Below, piece by piece: positions 33,948-42,797 of a stretch of DNA of 64,000 bases. The stretch lies in assembly GCA_021324115.1 (NCBI GenBank), contig JAJPJS010000002.1, forward strand, positions 1 through 64,000, read 5' to 3'. Position 1 is the first letter of the stretch. Every line of letters starts with the position of its first letter. A program made the position numbers and the translations under genes. Under the pieces are notes generated by a model that was not told the origin of the DNA, did no database searches, and saw only the letters and a program-made list of their open reading frames with translations. Source of the DNA: Nitrososphaerota archaeon (GTDB lineage Archaea; Thermoproteota; Nitrososphaeria; Conexivisphaerales; DTJL01).

Positions 33948-34385
33948 ATGGACGAAAAGGATGTCTCAATACTAGAAATGCTGTTACAAGATAGCAGAAT
34001 CAATGTTACGAATATGTCTCAACAATTGGGGATACCAAGAGCCACCATCCAAGACAGAATCAAAAGAATGGTCAAGAAAGGAATCATCAAGAAATTCACG
34101 ATAAAACCTGATTATGGCAAACTCGGTTTGAATGTTACCTCTTATGTGTTTATTGCTTTTGCAGGAAATGTGGAAGTCTCTCAACGATCTTTAGCATATG
34201 ATATTGCCAAGATACCAGGAGTTTATGAAGTCTCCGTAATATCAGGAGAATGGGACATACTGTTGAAGATACGAACTGCAACCGTGGAAGAAGTTGGGAC
34301 TTTGGTCATTGATAGATTAAGAAGCATGCGCGGAATCCTTAAAACAGAAACGTGCGTAAGCTTTCAAACCATAAAGGAAGAATAA
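33948..34385 (+). CDS. Lrp/AsnC-family transcription regulator
   Basis: A 145-residue regulator with an N-terminal helix-turn-helix (DEKDVSILEMLLQDSRINVT, IPRATIQDRIKRMVKKGIIKKF) and a C-terminal ligand-binding ferredoxin-like domain (VYEVSVISGEWDILLKIRTA). Family members often respond to amino acids, and this one faces an asparagine synthetase gene, so it may control that gene and itself from the shared region 33843-33947. Confidence 0.9.
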   Translation: MDEKDVSILEMLLQDSRINVTNMSQQLGIPRATIQDRIKRMVKKGIIKKFTIKPDYGKLGLNVTSYVFIAFAGNVEVSQRSLAYDIAKIPGVYEVSVISGEWDILLKIRTATVEEVGTLVIDRLRSMRGILKTETCVSFQTIKEE

Positions 34386-34460
34386 AAACTACCGTTTTTG
34401 TATCGATAAGCTGTAAATTTTAGAGTGCGCCCTTTATACCGGCGTTTGTAAGTCATATGC

Positions 34461-35780
34461 ATGAATTCACGAAGAAGGGTTCTGATTTTGGGGGCGGCGG
34501 GCCGTGACTTTCATAATTTCAATGTATTCTTCAGGAATAACGAAGAATATGAAGTTGTAGCCTTTACGGCCACTCAGATTCCATATATCACCAACAGAGT
34601 CTATCCAGCCTCGCTAGCCGGTCACCTTTATCCACATGGAATACCAATCTTCCCTGAAGATCAGCTAGAGAATCTGATCGAAAAACATGATATCAATGAT
34701 GTGTTCTTCTCATACAGCGATGTATCGTATGAGTATGTAATGCGATTAGGTGCAATCGCGATGGCCAAAGGAGCTTCCTATCACTTTATGGGTCCAAAAG
34801 ATACCATGTTGCGCTCCTCGAAACCTGTAATCGCAGTGGTGGGGGGAAGGACAGGCGTCGGTAAAAGCACGATATCGAGATTTGTATTTTCTACACTCAA
34901 ATCTGCAGGTTGGAATCCTTCTATAGTAAGGCATCCAATGCCGTATGGTTCCTTTGATAGAGAAGTAGAAAGATACGAAACAGTGGAAGATGTACTGAAC
35001 TCTGGCATAACTGTTGAAGAGATGGAAGAATATATCCAACATGTCGAAAATGGAGGGGTTGTTTTTTCAGGAGTCGATTATGAAAAGATACTCAAAAGTG
35101 CGGAAAGGGAAGGTGATATAATAATATGGGATGGAGGCAATAATGATATGTCATTCTTTAAGCCAGATTACACCATAACTGTCCTGGATCCTTTGCGTCC
35201 GGGCGATGAAGCGTATTACTATCCAGGTGAGATTAACGTAAAGGCTGCCGACGTTATAGTCATAAACAAGGTTAATGTCGCGAATAAAGAAGATGTTGAC
35301 AAAGTTGTTAAGAATGCAATGAAACTGAATCCAACAGCCTCTATATCTTTGGTCGAGTCAATTGAATCATTAGATAAACCAGAACTCGTCAAAGACAAGA
35401 ATGTTCTTGTCATAGAAGATGGACCTTCTGTAACTCATGGTGGACTTAAGGATGGTGTGGGTGCTCGTGCTGCTATGTTGTTTGGAGGCAAGCTGGTAGA
35501 CCCGCGTCCTTATGTCGTAGGCTCCATCAAAGACTCATACTCGAAATTTACCCAAATGGGGTCTGTAATGCCTGCATTGGGATATAGCAAACAGCAACTT
35601 CATGACCTCGAAGTTTCGATAAACAGTGTTCCTTGCGATGCCATAGTATTGGGTACTCCCGTGAATCTCTCTCGAATTCTTTCTATAGAAAAGCCTGTAA
35701 CCCGTGTAAGATTCAACGCTAAAGAGACAGGGGCGACAAGTCTCAGCAAGCTGATATTAGCACGCTTTCAACATAGATAG
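34461..35780 (+). CDS. Cyclic 2,3-diphosphoglycerate synthetase-like GTPase
   Basis: A 439-residue P-loop protein. After an N-terminal Rossmann-like half (RRVLILGAAGRDFHNFNVFF) comes the nucleotide loop VVGGRTGVGKSTISRF (about 126-141), then IIWDGGNNDMSFFKPD and VIVINKVNVANKED. This is the cDPG synthetase family, named from thermophilic methanogens where the product stabilises proteins; homologues occur in many other archaea and bacteria where the role is unclear. The activity here is inferred. The gene stands alone, with SD-poor leader. Confidence 0.82.
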   Translation: MNSRRRVLILGAAGRDFHNFNVFFRNNEEYEVVAFTATQIPYITNRVYPASLAGHLYPHGIPIFPEDQLENLIEKHDINDVFFSYSDVSYEYVMRLGAIAMAKGASYHFMGPKDTMLRSSKPVIAVVGGRTGVGKSTISRFVFSTLKSAGWNPSIVRHPMPYGSFDREVERYETVEDVLNSGITVEEMEEYIQHVENGGVVFSGVDYEKILKSAEREGDIIIWDGGNNDMSFFKPDYTITVLDPLRPGDEAYYYPGEINVKAADVIVINKVNVANKEDVDKVVKNAMKLNPTASISLVESIESLDKPELVKDKNVLVIEDGPSVTHGGLKDGVGARAAMLFGGKLVDPRPYVVGSIKDSYSKFTQMGSVMPALGYSKQQLHDLEVSINSVPCDAIVLGTPVNLSRILSIEKPVTRVRFNAKETGATSLSKLILARFQHR

Positions 35781-35825
35781 ATGGATCTACAACGTATCCC
35801 CTTATGAAGTTAAAACGTGCTTCGG

Positions 35826-36254
35826 TTACAACTCTGTGTATTTCTTGTTCGACCCTTTTGACTTGTCGACAGGATATCTTATCTCATTTAATTTCATCTT
35901 TTCCAGAAAAGCCTCTGTCAGGTCCGTCCCTGTCATCTGAGAAAAACGCAGGATGAAGAAAAGAACGTCCGCTAATTCGTGTTTAATTTGGTTTGCCATC
36001 AGCTGGTTTCCTAGAATTTGTTTTACTTCTTTATCTGTCTTGAAACGAAAAATCGCCAACAATTCAGACCCCTCTGTTACTATGCCGATCGATAGATCCT
36101 TCGGGTTGTGAAACTTTGCCCAGTCCCTTTTTGTGCTGAATTTATCTGCAACTTCTTTCAAAGCTTGAATCGTGGTCTTATCATCACTTGTTAAAACCAA
36201 TTTTCTTGAGTGTTGTCTCTCGTTCTGGCCATATAAAGTGTTTTCATCCTGCAA
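35826..36254 (-). CDS. MazG-like nucleotide pyrophosphohydrolase
   Basis: A 142-residue all-helical NTP pyrophosphohydrolase of the MazG/dCTPase (RS21-C6) type that clears unusual nucleotides. It shows DWAKFHNPKDLSIGIVTEGSE, the metal-binding E..ELL and HELADVLFFILRF (Glu/Asp ligands) and the C-terminal KYPV-like NEIRYPVDKSKGSNKKY. It starts from the ATG before QDENTLYGQN; the N-terminal 30 residues are probably disordered. Confidence 0.88.
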   Translation of the reverse strand: MQDENTLYGQNERQHSRKLVLTSDDKTTIQALKEVADKFSTKRDWAKFHNPKDLSIGIVTEGSELLAIFRFKTDKEVKQILGNQLMANQIKHELADVLFFILRFSQMTGTDLTEAFLEKMKLNEIRYPVDKSKGSNKKYTEL

Positions 36255-36377
36255 GGCAACCTACAAACGAATTGGGGGATACGGCCCCTTTTGATGACAA
36301 GTCATCCTCAACTCAATACGATTCAAACGATTTAGCCTAATGTGACTGAACGATCAAAACCTGTTAATCTGGGAAAA

Positions 36378-36387
36378 GGCTAAATAG
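36378..36387 (+). promoter_or_regulatory. TATA-like box for rpl12
   Basis: GGCTAAATAG lies about 33-42 bases before the rpl12 TTG, consistent with a separate promoter for this gene. Confidence 0.45.
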
Positions 36388-36419
36388 CATAGTTTAGGGG
36401 TCACTCAAAGTGGCTCTAA

Positions 36420-36737
36420 TTGGAATATGTGTACGCTGCGTTAATGCTTCATAAATTGGGGAAACCCGTAAATGAAGAGAGTCTGAAAAATGTGGTATCT
36501 GCGGCTGGTGCTCAACCTGATGATGTTAAGATAAAAGCTCTGGTTGCCGCTCTGAGCGAAGTGAACATAGACGAAGCTCTCAAGACTACGTTTACGATGC
36601 CGGTAGCTCCAGTTGCTGCTCCGTCAGCGACGGGCGCAGGTGCTGGTGAACAGAAGAAAGAAGAAAAGAAAGAAGAGAAAAAGGAAGAGAAGAAGGAAGA
36701 GGAAGCACTGGAAGGTTTAGCGGCGCTCTTCGGTTAA
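36420..36737 (+). CDS. rpl12: Ribosomal protein L12 (P1 stalk protein)
   Basis: P1/L12 forms the flexible stalk that recruits translation GTPases. The 105-residue protein has the helical N-terminal dimerisation domain ([20 protein letters not shown]), an Ala/Pro/Val hinge, a tail of repeated EKKE units and the C-terminal LEGLAALFG that contacts elongation factors. TTG start. Usually this gene follows rpl10 on the same strand; here it is convergent, with the two stops about 70 bases apart. Confidence 0.95.
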   Translation: MEYVYAALMLHKLGKPVNEESLKNVVSAAGAQPDDVKIKALVAALSEVNIDEALKTTFTMPVAPVAAPSATGAGAGEQKKEEKKEEKKEEKKEEEALEGLAALFG

Positions 36738-36806
36738 ATCCTTCTGATGTATTATTACACTTCAAGTATTCATTACATTAAGGCATTAGCTTATGTAGTA
36801 TCTTTC

Positions 36807-37688
36807 TTATTCAGAAAATCCTTTGTTTTTCGCTAACTGTAGGATTGCGTATGCCTGTAGTTCAGCACCCTTTAGAATGGTTTCAGCAGTATCCTTGGTC
36901 ACATAGTTGGCTTTTGTGGCCAGACTGAGAGCCTTGGTTACTGAGTCGACCAAAAGTACTGTTGTGACTTCCTTATTAGCTGGATATGCTGAACTGACGG
37001 ACAGATTAAAGGCGTTCCTGGCTGCATTAATGAAGTCATTAGTAAATTGAACTATATCTATATGTACATCCTTGCTGGTCAAAATCATGTTATTCCAATA
37101 GATCAAGCTCAAAGTAAGACCAGCCTTGATCGGTTTTATGTTAAGTTTAGAGAGTAAAGAAGCAAGCCTAGGTGTTATAACATCTCCCGGTTGGGCTACA
37201 ATGGTATCCTTAGTTACCCATATACTCCCGCCTTCTATTTTCGTAATAACCTTGCAGTCCTTGAATTCACTCAGAACGGGTCCGGGAGCCAGACCCGTAT
37301 TTCCTGCCGGCACGGTAATTGCGTCCGTTGTTACGTCCCCTGCTTTAGCTGGAAGAAGAACCTTGTTCCTCTCAAGCATCAGATTAAGCTTGAAAGGATT
37401 CATGTCAGTGAATATGTAAAGATATTGACCCTTTATGGAGTCCGTCAAGCTTTTCAGATTGGGTCTGTCGATTTGGGACAATCCTTTAATTGCAATCTTG
37501 TTTTTGACCACCAGAAGCTCAAGTTGGCCTCTCATACTCTTACGCATTTCCATTATTTGAGTTGACCTTACCTTAGTTAAGTTCGCCATAGCTATAACAT
37601 GATATTTTTGTGCCAGGGCCATGAGTTTGTTAAGCTGTTTGACCTTCTTTGCAGGATATTGCTTAGAGACGGTTGCCATCCCTTTCAC
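36807..37688 (-). CDS. rpl10: Ribosomal protein L10 (P0 stalk base)
   Basis: P0/L10 anchors the L12 dimers. The 293-residue protein has the RNA-binding N-terminal domain (VKQLNKLMALAQKYHVIAMAN), the GNTGLAPGPVLSEF motif and the helical spine with MILTSKDVHID. It ends at AILQLAKNKGFSE, without the acidic linker and ALFG tail present in many archaeal P0 proteins, which are about 330 residues. It shares a 4-base overlap with rpl1 upstream. Confidence 0.93.
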   Translation of the reverse strand: MKGMATVSKQYPAKKVKQLNKLMALAQKYHVIAMANLTKVRSTQIMEMRKSMRGQLELLVVKNKIAIKGLSQIDRPNLKSLTDSIKGQYLYIFTDMNPFKLNLMLERNKVLLPAKAGDVTTDAITVPAGNTGLAPGPVLSEFKDCKVITKIEGGSIWVTKDTIVAQPGDVITPRLASLLSKLNIKPIKAGLTLSLIYWNNMILTSKDVHIDIVQFTNDFINAARNAFNLSVSSAYPANKEVTTVLLVDSVTKALSLATKANYVTKDTAETILKGAELQAYAILQLAKNKGFSE

Positions 37689-38341
37689 TCACCTGCTATT
37701 GCAACTTTCTTGATTGGGCCCATCGTAAGCTTCACACCTATAGCCTTGACAGACTTCAGTCCATTTGGAACCTTTCTTTCCAAGGCCTCGAGCACCGCCA
37801 TCGCATTTGATGCTAATTTATCATCATCCATATCTTCTTCGCCTATCCTGCATGAGATTCCTCCGTGGCCGCGTGCCCTGATTCTTGTGCTTCCCTTGAG
37901 GCGTTCAACCAGTTGATCTACAGGAGACGTAAGTGTTATCGGTAATGGCATCTTCCCACGCGGTCCTAGAAAAGGGCCAAGAGACTTGCCTATCTTTGGC
38001 ATCAGGCTAGTTTCTGCCATAAAGAAATCAAAATCGCGTGCAAGCTTCTTGGAGTCTTTTTTGTTAGTGGTAAGCCTATCGATTTCATCGCCCGCAATGA
38101 CGGTATCGGCTCCGGCTCGTTTGGCTCTCAATCCAAGTTCGCCAGTCGCGATAACGGCCACGCTTGCCTGTCCTCCAGCGTGCCCGGGTAGCGAGACTAT
38201 TTCGTTAACATTCACGTCTTGTAGCTTTACCCTGTGACTGTCTAACATCACGTAAAATTCTACGCTCTGCTTGAATTTCCTGCTTGGTGTCTCTGATTTG
38301 GCTTTCTTCACAAGTTCTACAATCGTGCTCTTATCTATCAA
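37685..38341 (-). CDS. rpl1: Ribosomal protein L1
   Basis: L1 forms the mobile stalk at the E site and, in archaea, often represses its own mRNA. The 218-residue protein begins with a helix-rich NVNEIVSLPGHAG-type domain and has the signature LGPFLGPRGKMPLP, TLTSPVDQLVERLKGSTRIRARG in two parts, ending with VKLTMGPIKKV. Overlaps of 4 bases on both sides place it firmly in the L11-L1-L10 operon. Confidence 0.95.
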   Translation of the reverse strand: MIDKSTIVELVKKAKSETPSRKFKQSVEFYVMLDSHRVKLQDVNVNEIVSLPGHAGGQASVAVIATGELGLRAKRAGADTVIAGDEIDRLTTNKKDSKKLARDFDFFMAETSLMPKIGKSLGPFLGPRGKMPLPITLTSPVDQLVERLKGSTRIRARGHGGISCRIGEEDMDDDKLASNAMAVLEALERKVPNGLKSVKAIGVKLTMGPIKKVAIAGE

Positions 38342-38838
38342 GATCCAACACCTTCATTGAAAAGTGAATCCCATTTTCCTTCATTAATCTCCTTCATAAC
38401 CTCTCTCGGGTCCTTGTTTTCCACATTTACTCCCATGCTTATACATGAACCCAGAAGTTCCTTGGCTGCGGCCTTGAGTGATGTGGCATATGTTTTACCG
38501 AGTTTAATTCTTGCTAACTTCAGAAGTTGATCGGCGGTGAGATTACCTATGGACTCCTTCTTTGGGGTGCCCGTTCCTTTAGGAATCTTTGATTCTTTTG
38601 CGATTAAAGCTGATGAGGTCGGAAGTCCAACCTCTACATCAAAAGATTTGTTTTCTACATTCACGGATACCTTTACAGGTACACGCATCCCAGCATAATC
38701 TGCAGTCATCTCGTTAATTTTCTTAACGACCAGCATGACATTAACACCCAGCGGCCCTAACGCTGGACCGAGCGGGGGGCCTGCATTCGCCTCGCCTCCC
38801 GTTACCAATAGATTGATTATTTTATCTTCTGGCAACAA
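38338..38838 (-). CDS. rpl11: Ribosomal protein L11
   Basis: L11 sits at the GTPase-associated centre. The 166-residue protein has the N-terminal GGEANAGPPLGPALGPLGVN motif and the C-terminal rRNA-binding domain (PKKESIGNLTADQLLKLARI). TTG start. A hairpin with CCCC/GGGG arms lies in the leader (38880-38897), and a TATA-like GGTTAAAAG is just upstream, so the operon seems to have its own promoter despite the nearby spt5. Confidence 0.95.
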   Translation of the reverse strand: MLPEDKIINLLVTGGEANAGPPLGPALGPLGVNVMLVVKKINEMTADYAGMRVPVKVSVNVENKSFDVEVGLPTSSALIAKESKIPKGTGTPKKESIGNLTADQLLKLARIKLGKTYATSLKAAAKELLGSCISMGVNVENKDPREVMKEINEGKWDSLFNEGVGS

Positions 38839-38914
38839 AGCTCACCGACGTAAAGAGTGTTTCGGAAACTCCTTCTTAGCCCCATAATTTAGGGGCTTTT
38901 AACCTTATAGATTA

Positions 38915-39376
38915 TTATGAACTGAGCTTAAGATAACCCGCATCAATGGTAATTTGAAGTGGATATGGTGCATCGACGAGCGTGACTGTGGCTTCCTTCT
39001 TTGCTGAATCATATCTGACTACCTTTGCTTTCATCCCTTTGAATGGACCGCCAACCACCTCAACCATCTGGTCGATTTTCAATTCTTCTATTTGTGTCTT
39101 GGTAGCCAGTAACCCACTGATTTCATCTACAGTCATCACACCCGGTACGTAACTCCTGACATGTTTGACTCCTGACACGGCATCGCTGACGGCCTGTGCA
39201 TCCAGGGCTTCCACAAGCAGATATCCTTTCATCTTTTCGCTGAATATAATAGAAAATATCTTTATTTTTCTGGTTTCGATTCTATTTGCAACCAAATTGG
39301 CAACATTTCTTTCCTGACCCCCGGTAACCTTCACTACATAAATTCGTGTATTGGACTTCTTCTCTACTGTTGCCAA
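38915..39376 (-). CDS. spt5: Transcription elongation factor Spt5 (NusG family)
   Basis: Archaeal Spt5 bridges the RNA polymerase clamp with Spt4 for processive elongation. The 153-residue protein has the NGN domain (IYVVKVTGGQERNVANLVA to YVPGVMTVDEI) and one KOW domain (VEVVGGPFKGMKAKVVRYD). TTG start, immediately following the secE stop. The secE-spt5 pair upstream of rpl11 is a layout shared with many archaea and bacteria. Confidence 0.94.
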   Translation of the reverse strand: MATVEKKSNTRIYVVKVTGGQERNVANLVANRIETRKIKIFSIIFSEKMKGYLLVEALDAQAVSDAVSGVKHVRSYVPGVMTVDEISGLLATKTQIEELKIDQMVEVVGGPFKGMKAKVVRYDSAKKEATVTLVDAPYPLQITIDAGYLKLSS

Positions 39377-39583
39377 TCAAACCAGCTCTGACAATATCAT
39401 GATCAGTGCGGCCAATGGAGCGAGCAATACAGAAGCGATCAGGTGTATTACAAAAGCAATACCACCTACTACAGCCACACCAAGTATTACTAACTTAAGA
39501 TAGAGACCAAATTGTTGCCAGTCAGATTTCTTACTATATTTTAATGTACGTATCATTTCTCTGAGAGAATTGCCTAGATTCAA
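39377..39583 (-). CDS. secE: Preprotein translocase subunit SecE (Sec61 gamma)
   Basis: A 68-residue protein with an amphipathic N-terminal helix (LREMIRTLKYSKKSDW) and one transmembrane helix (KLVILGVAVVGGIAFVIHL), the SecE/Sec61 gamma plan. The TTG start is supported by a TATA-like box about 30 bases upstream; the Met nine codons in is an alternative. It is immediately followed by spt5. Confidence 0.82.
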   Translation of the reverse strand: MNLGNSLREMIRTLKYSKKSDWQQFGLYLKLVILGVAVVGGIAFVIHLIASVLLAPLAALIMILSELV

Positions 39584-39608
39584 ATGTCGGTCTGACTATC
39601 GGAATTGT

Positions 39609-39619
39609 GGTTTTAAGTG
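39609..39619 (-). promoter_or_regulatory. TATA-like box for secE-spt5
   Basis: On the minus strand CACTTAAAACC ends about 26 bases before the TTG of secE, standard spacing for a near-leaderless archaeal transcript. Confidence 0.45.
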
Positions 39620-39813
39620 TTTTGGAACTGTTAAGAGGAGTGTATTTCAAGTGTAAAATATGAAATTTGTATGATGGTTTGACCTCCGTAGAACTGGATA
39701 CTTTGATATTTACTGAACTCCGTCAGTAATTTATACATTTCAAATGAAGGATTATCAGATTCTCATTGAAAAGATTTTGTACTACAATGTACTCGGCCAC
39801 GGTGTGATGTGTT

Positions 39814-40731
39814 GTGGAAAAAGATTTTCTTTCTATGTCTGATCTGACGAAGCATGATGTGAATGAAATTTTTACTATAGCTTCCAGACTGAAAATGAAT
39901 AAGTACGGTAGACAACTCGAAGACAAGGTTCTCGCACTATTCTTCGAGAAGCCGTCGACTAGAACAAGATTGAGCTTCGAAGCTGGTATCAGACACTTGG
40001 GAGGAAGTACGATTTATCTTGATGCGGTTACAACTCAGATTTCGCGGGGCGAAAGTCTCGAAGATACAGCACGTATGTTCGAAAGGTTTGTTGATGGTTT
40101 GATTGCTCGTGTATACAAACATCAAACACTTGAAACCATAGCAAAATATGCCAGAATACCTGTCATAAATGCGCTGTCGGATAAAGAGCATCCATGCCAA
40201 GTTCTTTCTGACCTGTTCACAATTAAAGAGAAAAAGGGAAGGTTAGAAGATCAGAAGATTGCCTTCATAGGGGACGGAAACAACGTTTGTAATTCATTGT
40301 TATTAGGTTGTGGAATTATGGGTATACCCATTTCTGTTGCAACCCCGCCGGAGTTCAGACCGAGCCAGAAAATTATAGAGCTTTTACAACCCGTTTTGAA
40401 GGATCAACTTGTGATCACGTCAGAACCAGAACAAGCTGTTCGTGATGCTTCAGTAGTGTATACAGATGTTTTTGTAAGTATGGGTGATGAAGCAACAAAA
40501 GAGAAGAGACTTAGTGCGTTCTTACCGAAGTACCAAGTCAACCAGAAACTTATGTCACAGGCTAGGAATGGAGCTATTTTCATGCATTGCCTGCCTGCGC
40601 ATCGTGGTGAAGAAGTTCAAGCTGAAGTAATAGATGGCAGCCAATCTGTTGTTTTTGATCAAGCTGAAAACAGAATGCATGTTCAGAAAGCTCTTTTGCT
40701 GAAAATGTTCAACCTAATATCTTACTTATGA
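39814..40731 (+). CDS. argF: Ornithine carbamoyltransferase
   Basis: This enzyme makes citrulline from ornithine and carbamoyl phosphate in arginine synthesis. The 305-residue protein has the carbamoyl-phosphate motif KPSTRTRLSFE, the conserved DKEHPCQ, and the ornithine motif MHCLPAHRGEEV, which separates it from aspartate carbamoyltransferase. GTG start; a Met seven codons in is an alternative. The 3' end overlaps ftsY on the opposite strand by 23 bases. Confidence 0.95.
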   Translation: MEKDFLSMSDLTKHDVNEIFTIASRLKMNKYGRQLEDKVLALFFEKPSTRTRLSFEAGIRHLGGSTIYLDAVTTQISRGESLEDTARMFERFVDGLIARVYKHQTLETIAKYARIPVINALSDKEHPCQVLSDLFTIKEKKGRLEDQKIAFIGDGNNVCNSLLLGCGIMGIPISVATPPEFRPSQKIIELLQPVLKDQLVITSEPEQAVRDASVVYTDVFVSMGDEATKEKRLSAFLPKYQVNQKLMSQARNGAIFMHCLPAHRGEEVQAEVIDGSQSVVFDQAENRMHVQKALLLKMFNLISYL

Positions 40732-41617
40732 TCCAATCAGGATCAAATGGGATTAAATCGCCATAATCTTGGCCGTTTCCAATATACATGATGGGTCGTT
40801 TAGTTACATATGTTACACTTATTGAAGCTCCACCCTTCACATCCGCATCTGTCTTTGTTAAAATTATGGCATCGAACCCGACCTTTTCCAAAAACTCCCT
40901 CGCTTGATAGATCAGATCATTACCAGCTAGAGCGTCACCGACAAAAACAGTCAAATCTGGATTTGAAACACGCTTTATTTTAGCCAACTCTTCCATTAGA
41001 TTGGTCGATGTTTGCATCCTGCCTGCTGTGTCGATCAAAACCACGTCATAACCATGCTGCAAGGCGTAGGTTTTTGCGTCTCTTGCTACTGCTGCTGGAT
41101 CAGAACCATACCTCTGTTTAAGAATCCTTATGCCTAGTCTCTGTGAATGTATCTCAAGCTGTTCTATAGCCCCAGCCCTATAAGTGTCACTGGCAGCCAT
41201 CAGCACGATGTATCCCTTTCTTTTTAACATAGATGATAGTTTTGCTATACTAGTCGTTTTACCTGTTCCATTGATTCCAAGAAATAGTACTGTTGTTGGA
41301 CTCGATCCTGCATGTTTCTTAGTTTCGATTATTGAAAATAAATCAATAGAAGTTGTTGTGCTGAAAAGTGTTTTCAAAATATCCTTCAGTGCATCATCTA
41401 TTATGGTGTCGATTTTTTGTCCCCTTTCGACCTTCCTTCCTACAAGCTTTTCTTTTAATGAGGTTACAATATAGTTTGCCACTTCTACAGCTACTTCGTT
41501 TTCAATAAGATTCAGTTCAAGTTGGGATAAATTATCTGAAAGATCGGTTTCGTCGAGCGTCTTTGTGGTTATGCTCTCGCCGAATTTATGCAATACGTCC
41601 CTGATTTTATCAAACAA
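40709..41617 (-). CDS. ftsY: SRP receptor FtsY
   Basis: FtsY is the membrane-associated GTPase receptor for SRP54. The 302-residue protein has a short helical N domain (about 1-95), the P-loop GINGTGKTTSIAKL (about 114-127), DTYRAGAIEQLE, DTAGRMQTSTNLM and TKTDADVKGGA. The acidic A domain is absent, as is common in archaea. TTG start, 4 bases after the prefoldin stop. It is the last gene of the L39e-to-FtsY run. Confidence 0.95.
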   Translation of the reverse strand: MFDKIRDVLHKFGESITTKTLDETDLSDNLSQLELNLIENEVAVEVANYIVTSLKEKLVGRKVERGQKIDTIIDDALKDILKTLFSTTTSIDLFSIIETKKHAGSSPTTVLFLGINGTGKTTSIAKLSSMLKRKGYIVLMAASDTYRAGAIEQLEIHSQRLGIRILKQRYGSDPAAVARDAKTYALQHGYDVVLIDTAGRMQTSTNLMEELAKIKRVSNPDLTVFVGDALAGNDLIYQAREFLEKVGFDAIILTKTDADVKGGASISVTYVTKRPIMYIGNGQDYGDLIPFDPDWIISKILG

Positions 41618-41621
41618 ATGA

Positions 41622-42062
41622 TTATCCCCGTTGGCCAGATGACATTTCCAGTTGAGCGAGCTGATCCCTTACTATGTTGATTTGTTTCGCTGTTTCATCT
41701 TTCTGTTGCAATGTAGTAGCTAATGCATTATTGATCTCCTTTCCCCTGTCAAGTAAATATTGAATAGCCTCAGACTTGGGTTTTTCAATCGCTACATCTG
41801 CGCTTATATTCAGAAGTATCTTCTGCGAAGCCTTGAATACTACAGGAAGGTTGGCTCCGCCACCAATAGGTATGGCTAATTGCATGTCTTGTGTATCATC
41901 AATTCCTTGTAAAGCAGCTACTGAGTTTTTGTTTTCCACCAGCAACCGTGTCAATATGTTCTCTCTACTGATCAGATCGTTATAGTACTCTTCAAGAAGT
42001 CTGGCTTGGAGCGCCAGAGATTGTGCTCTTGTTTCGTCGCTTTCCTCAGTCAAGGTTGACAT
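41622..42062 (-). CDS. pfdA: Prefoldin subunit alpha
   Basis: Prefoldin captures unfolded proteins with a tentacle-like hexamer. The 146-residue protein has two long coiled-coil helices around a beta-hairpin core (AIPIGGGANLPVVFKASQKI), the alpha-subunit pattern. ATG start. It lies between eif6 and ftsY, an order conserved in many archaea. Confidence 0.88.
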   Translation of the reverse strand: MSTLTEESDETRAQSLALQARLLEEYYNDLISRENILTRLLVENKNSVAALQGIDDTQDMQLAIPIGGGANLPVVFKASQKILLNISADVAIEKPKSEAIQYLLDRGKEINNALATTLQQKDETAKQINIVRDQLAQLEMSSGQRG

Positions 42063-42074
42063 AGCGTTTTGGAC

Positions 42075-42755
42075 CTACAGTTTAAAGGCTTTTGTTAATA
42101 TGAATAATTCCGGACCCGATGTTTGTGTTCCAACTATCGCGCCCTTGGAATTCACTACAATGCCGGACGCCACGAAAGGAATTCCACCATTAATCGACCC
42201 AGGTTCACAGTCCACGTTTAATGCTTCAGACACCCGTTTTACTTCCAACTCCGACGCATTGGGATGTATAATAGCGCCGTTGTTACTAGCACAAACGATA
42301 GAGCCAACATATGTCACTCCAGCTATATTCGTTCTGAGCACTTTGACTTTTAGCACCTCTTCAATTTGCTTGATCCCTCTGCTTTCGACAAGGTTTGAAG
42401 CTATTGCGCCGTAGTCATTTGCAGATACCAAATTGCCCACTGATGAATATGTTGAATCAAATCTCTCTATTCTGATTTTGGTCGAATTACGCAAGTTATT
42501 GATCTCTTCATCTGTAGCAAACCTTGAGACGAGCATGCCATGACTATTCATTAAAGTCAGAGGTCCGAGCAGCCTAGTATAGCCCACTGAAGCAAAAACA
42601 GGCTCTGCTTTGATCAATTTTGCTAATCGTTCTGATTTTTGTTTTGCGTAACCCTGAGGTATCAGAAGAAAGTCATCGCTTGCTTTACAAAAGATCCCGA
42701 CGTTCGAATTGTTATATATGTCGTAGAGGTAGATTCCCACTGCAACTACATGCAA
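42075..42755 (-). CDS. eif6: Translation initiation factor aIF6
   Basis: aIF6 binds the large subunit and blocks joining with the small subunit until wanted. The 226-residue protein shows the five-fold repeated fold: VGIFCKASDDFLLIPQG, RFDSTYSSVGNLVSANDYGA, NIAGVTYVGSIVCASNNGAI and GGIPFVASGIVVNSKGAIVG. The TTG start gives a first residue directly before HVVAVGIYLYDIYNN. Part of the L31e-aIF6-prefoldin-FtsY cluster. Confidence 0.95.
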   Translation of the reverse strand: MHVVAVGIYLYDIYNNSNVGIFCKASDDFLLIPQGYAKQKSERLAKLIKAEPVFASVGYTRLLGPLTLMNSHGMLVSRFATDEEINNLRNSTKIRIERFDSTYSSVGNLVSANDYGAIASNLVESRGIKQIEEVLKVKVLRTNIAGVTYVGSIVCASNNGAIIHPNASELEVKRVSEALNVDCEPGSINGGIPFVASGIVVNSKGAIVGTQTSGPELFILTKAFKL

Positions 42756-42797
42756 AATGGGTATATTATTAGTATGCTGACGGTTGCTAACTCTGTT

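Noticed and set aside
38880..38897. GCCCC/GGGGC hairpin before rpl11 as a terminator or L1-binding site
   Set aside because: Five base pairs are too little to decide, and no match to a known L1 mRNA site was visible.
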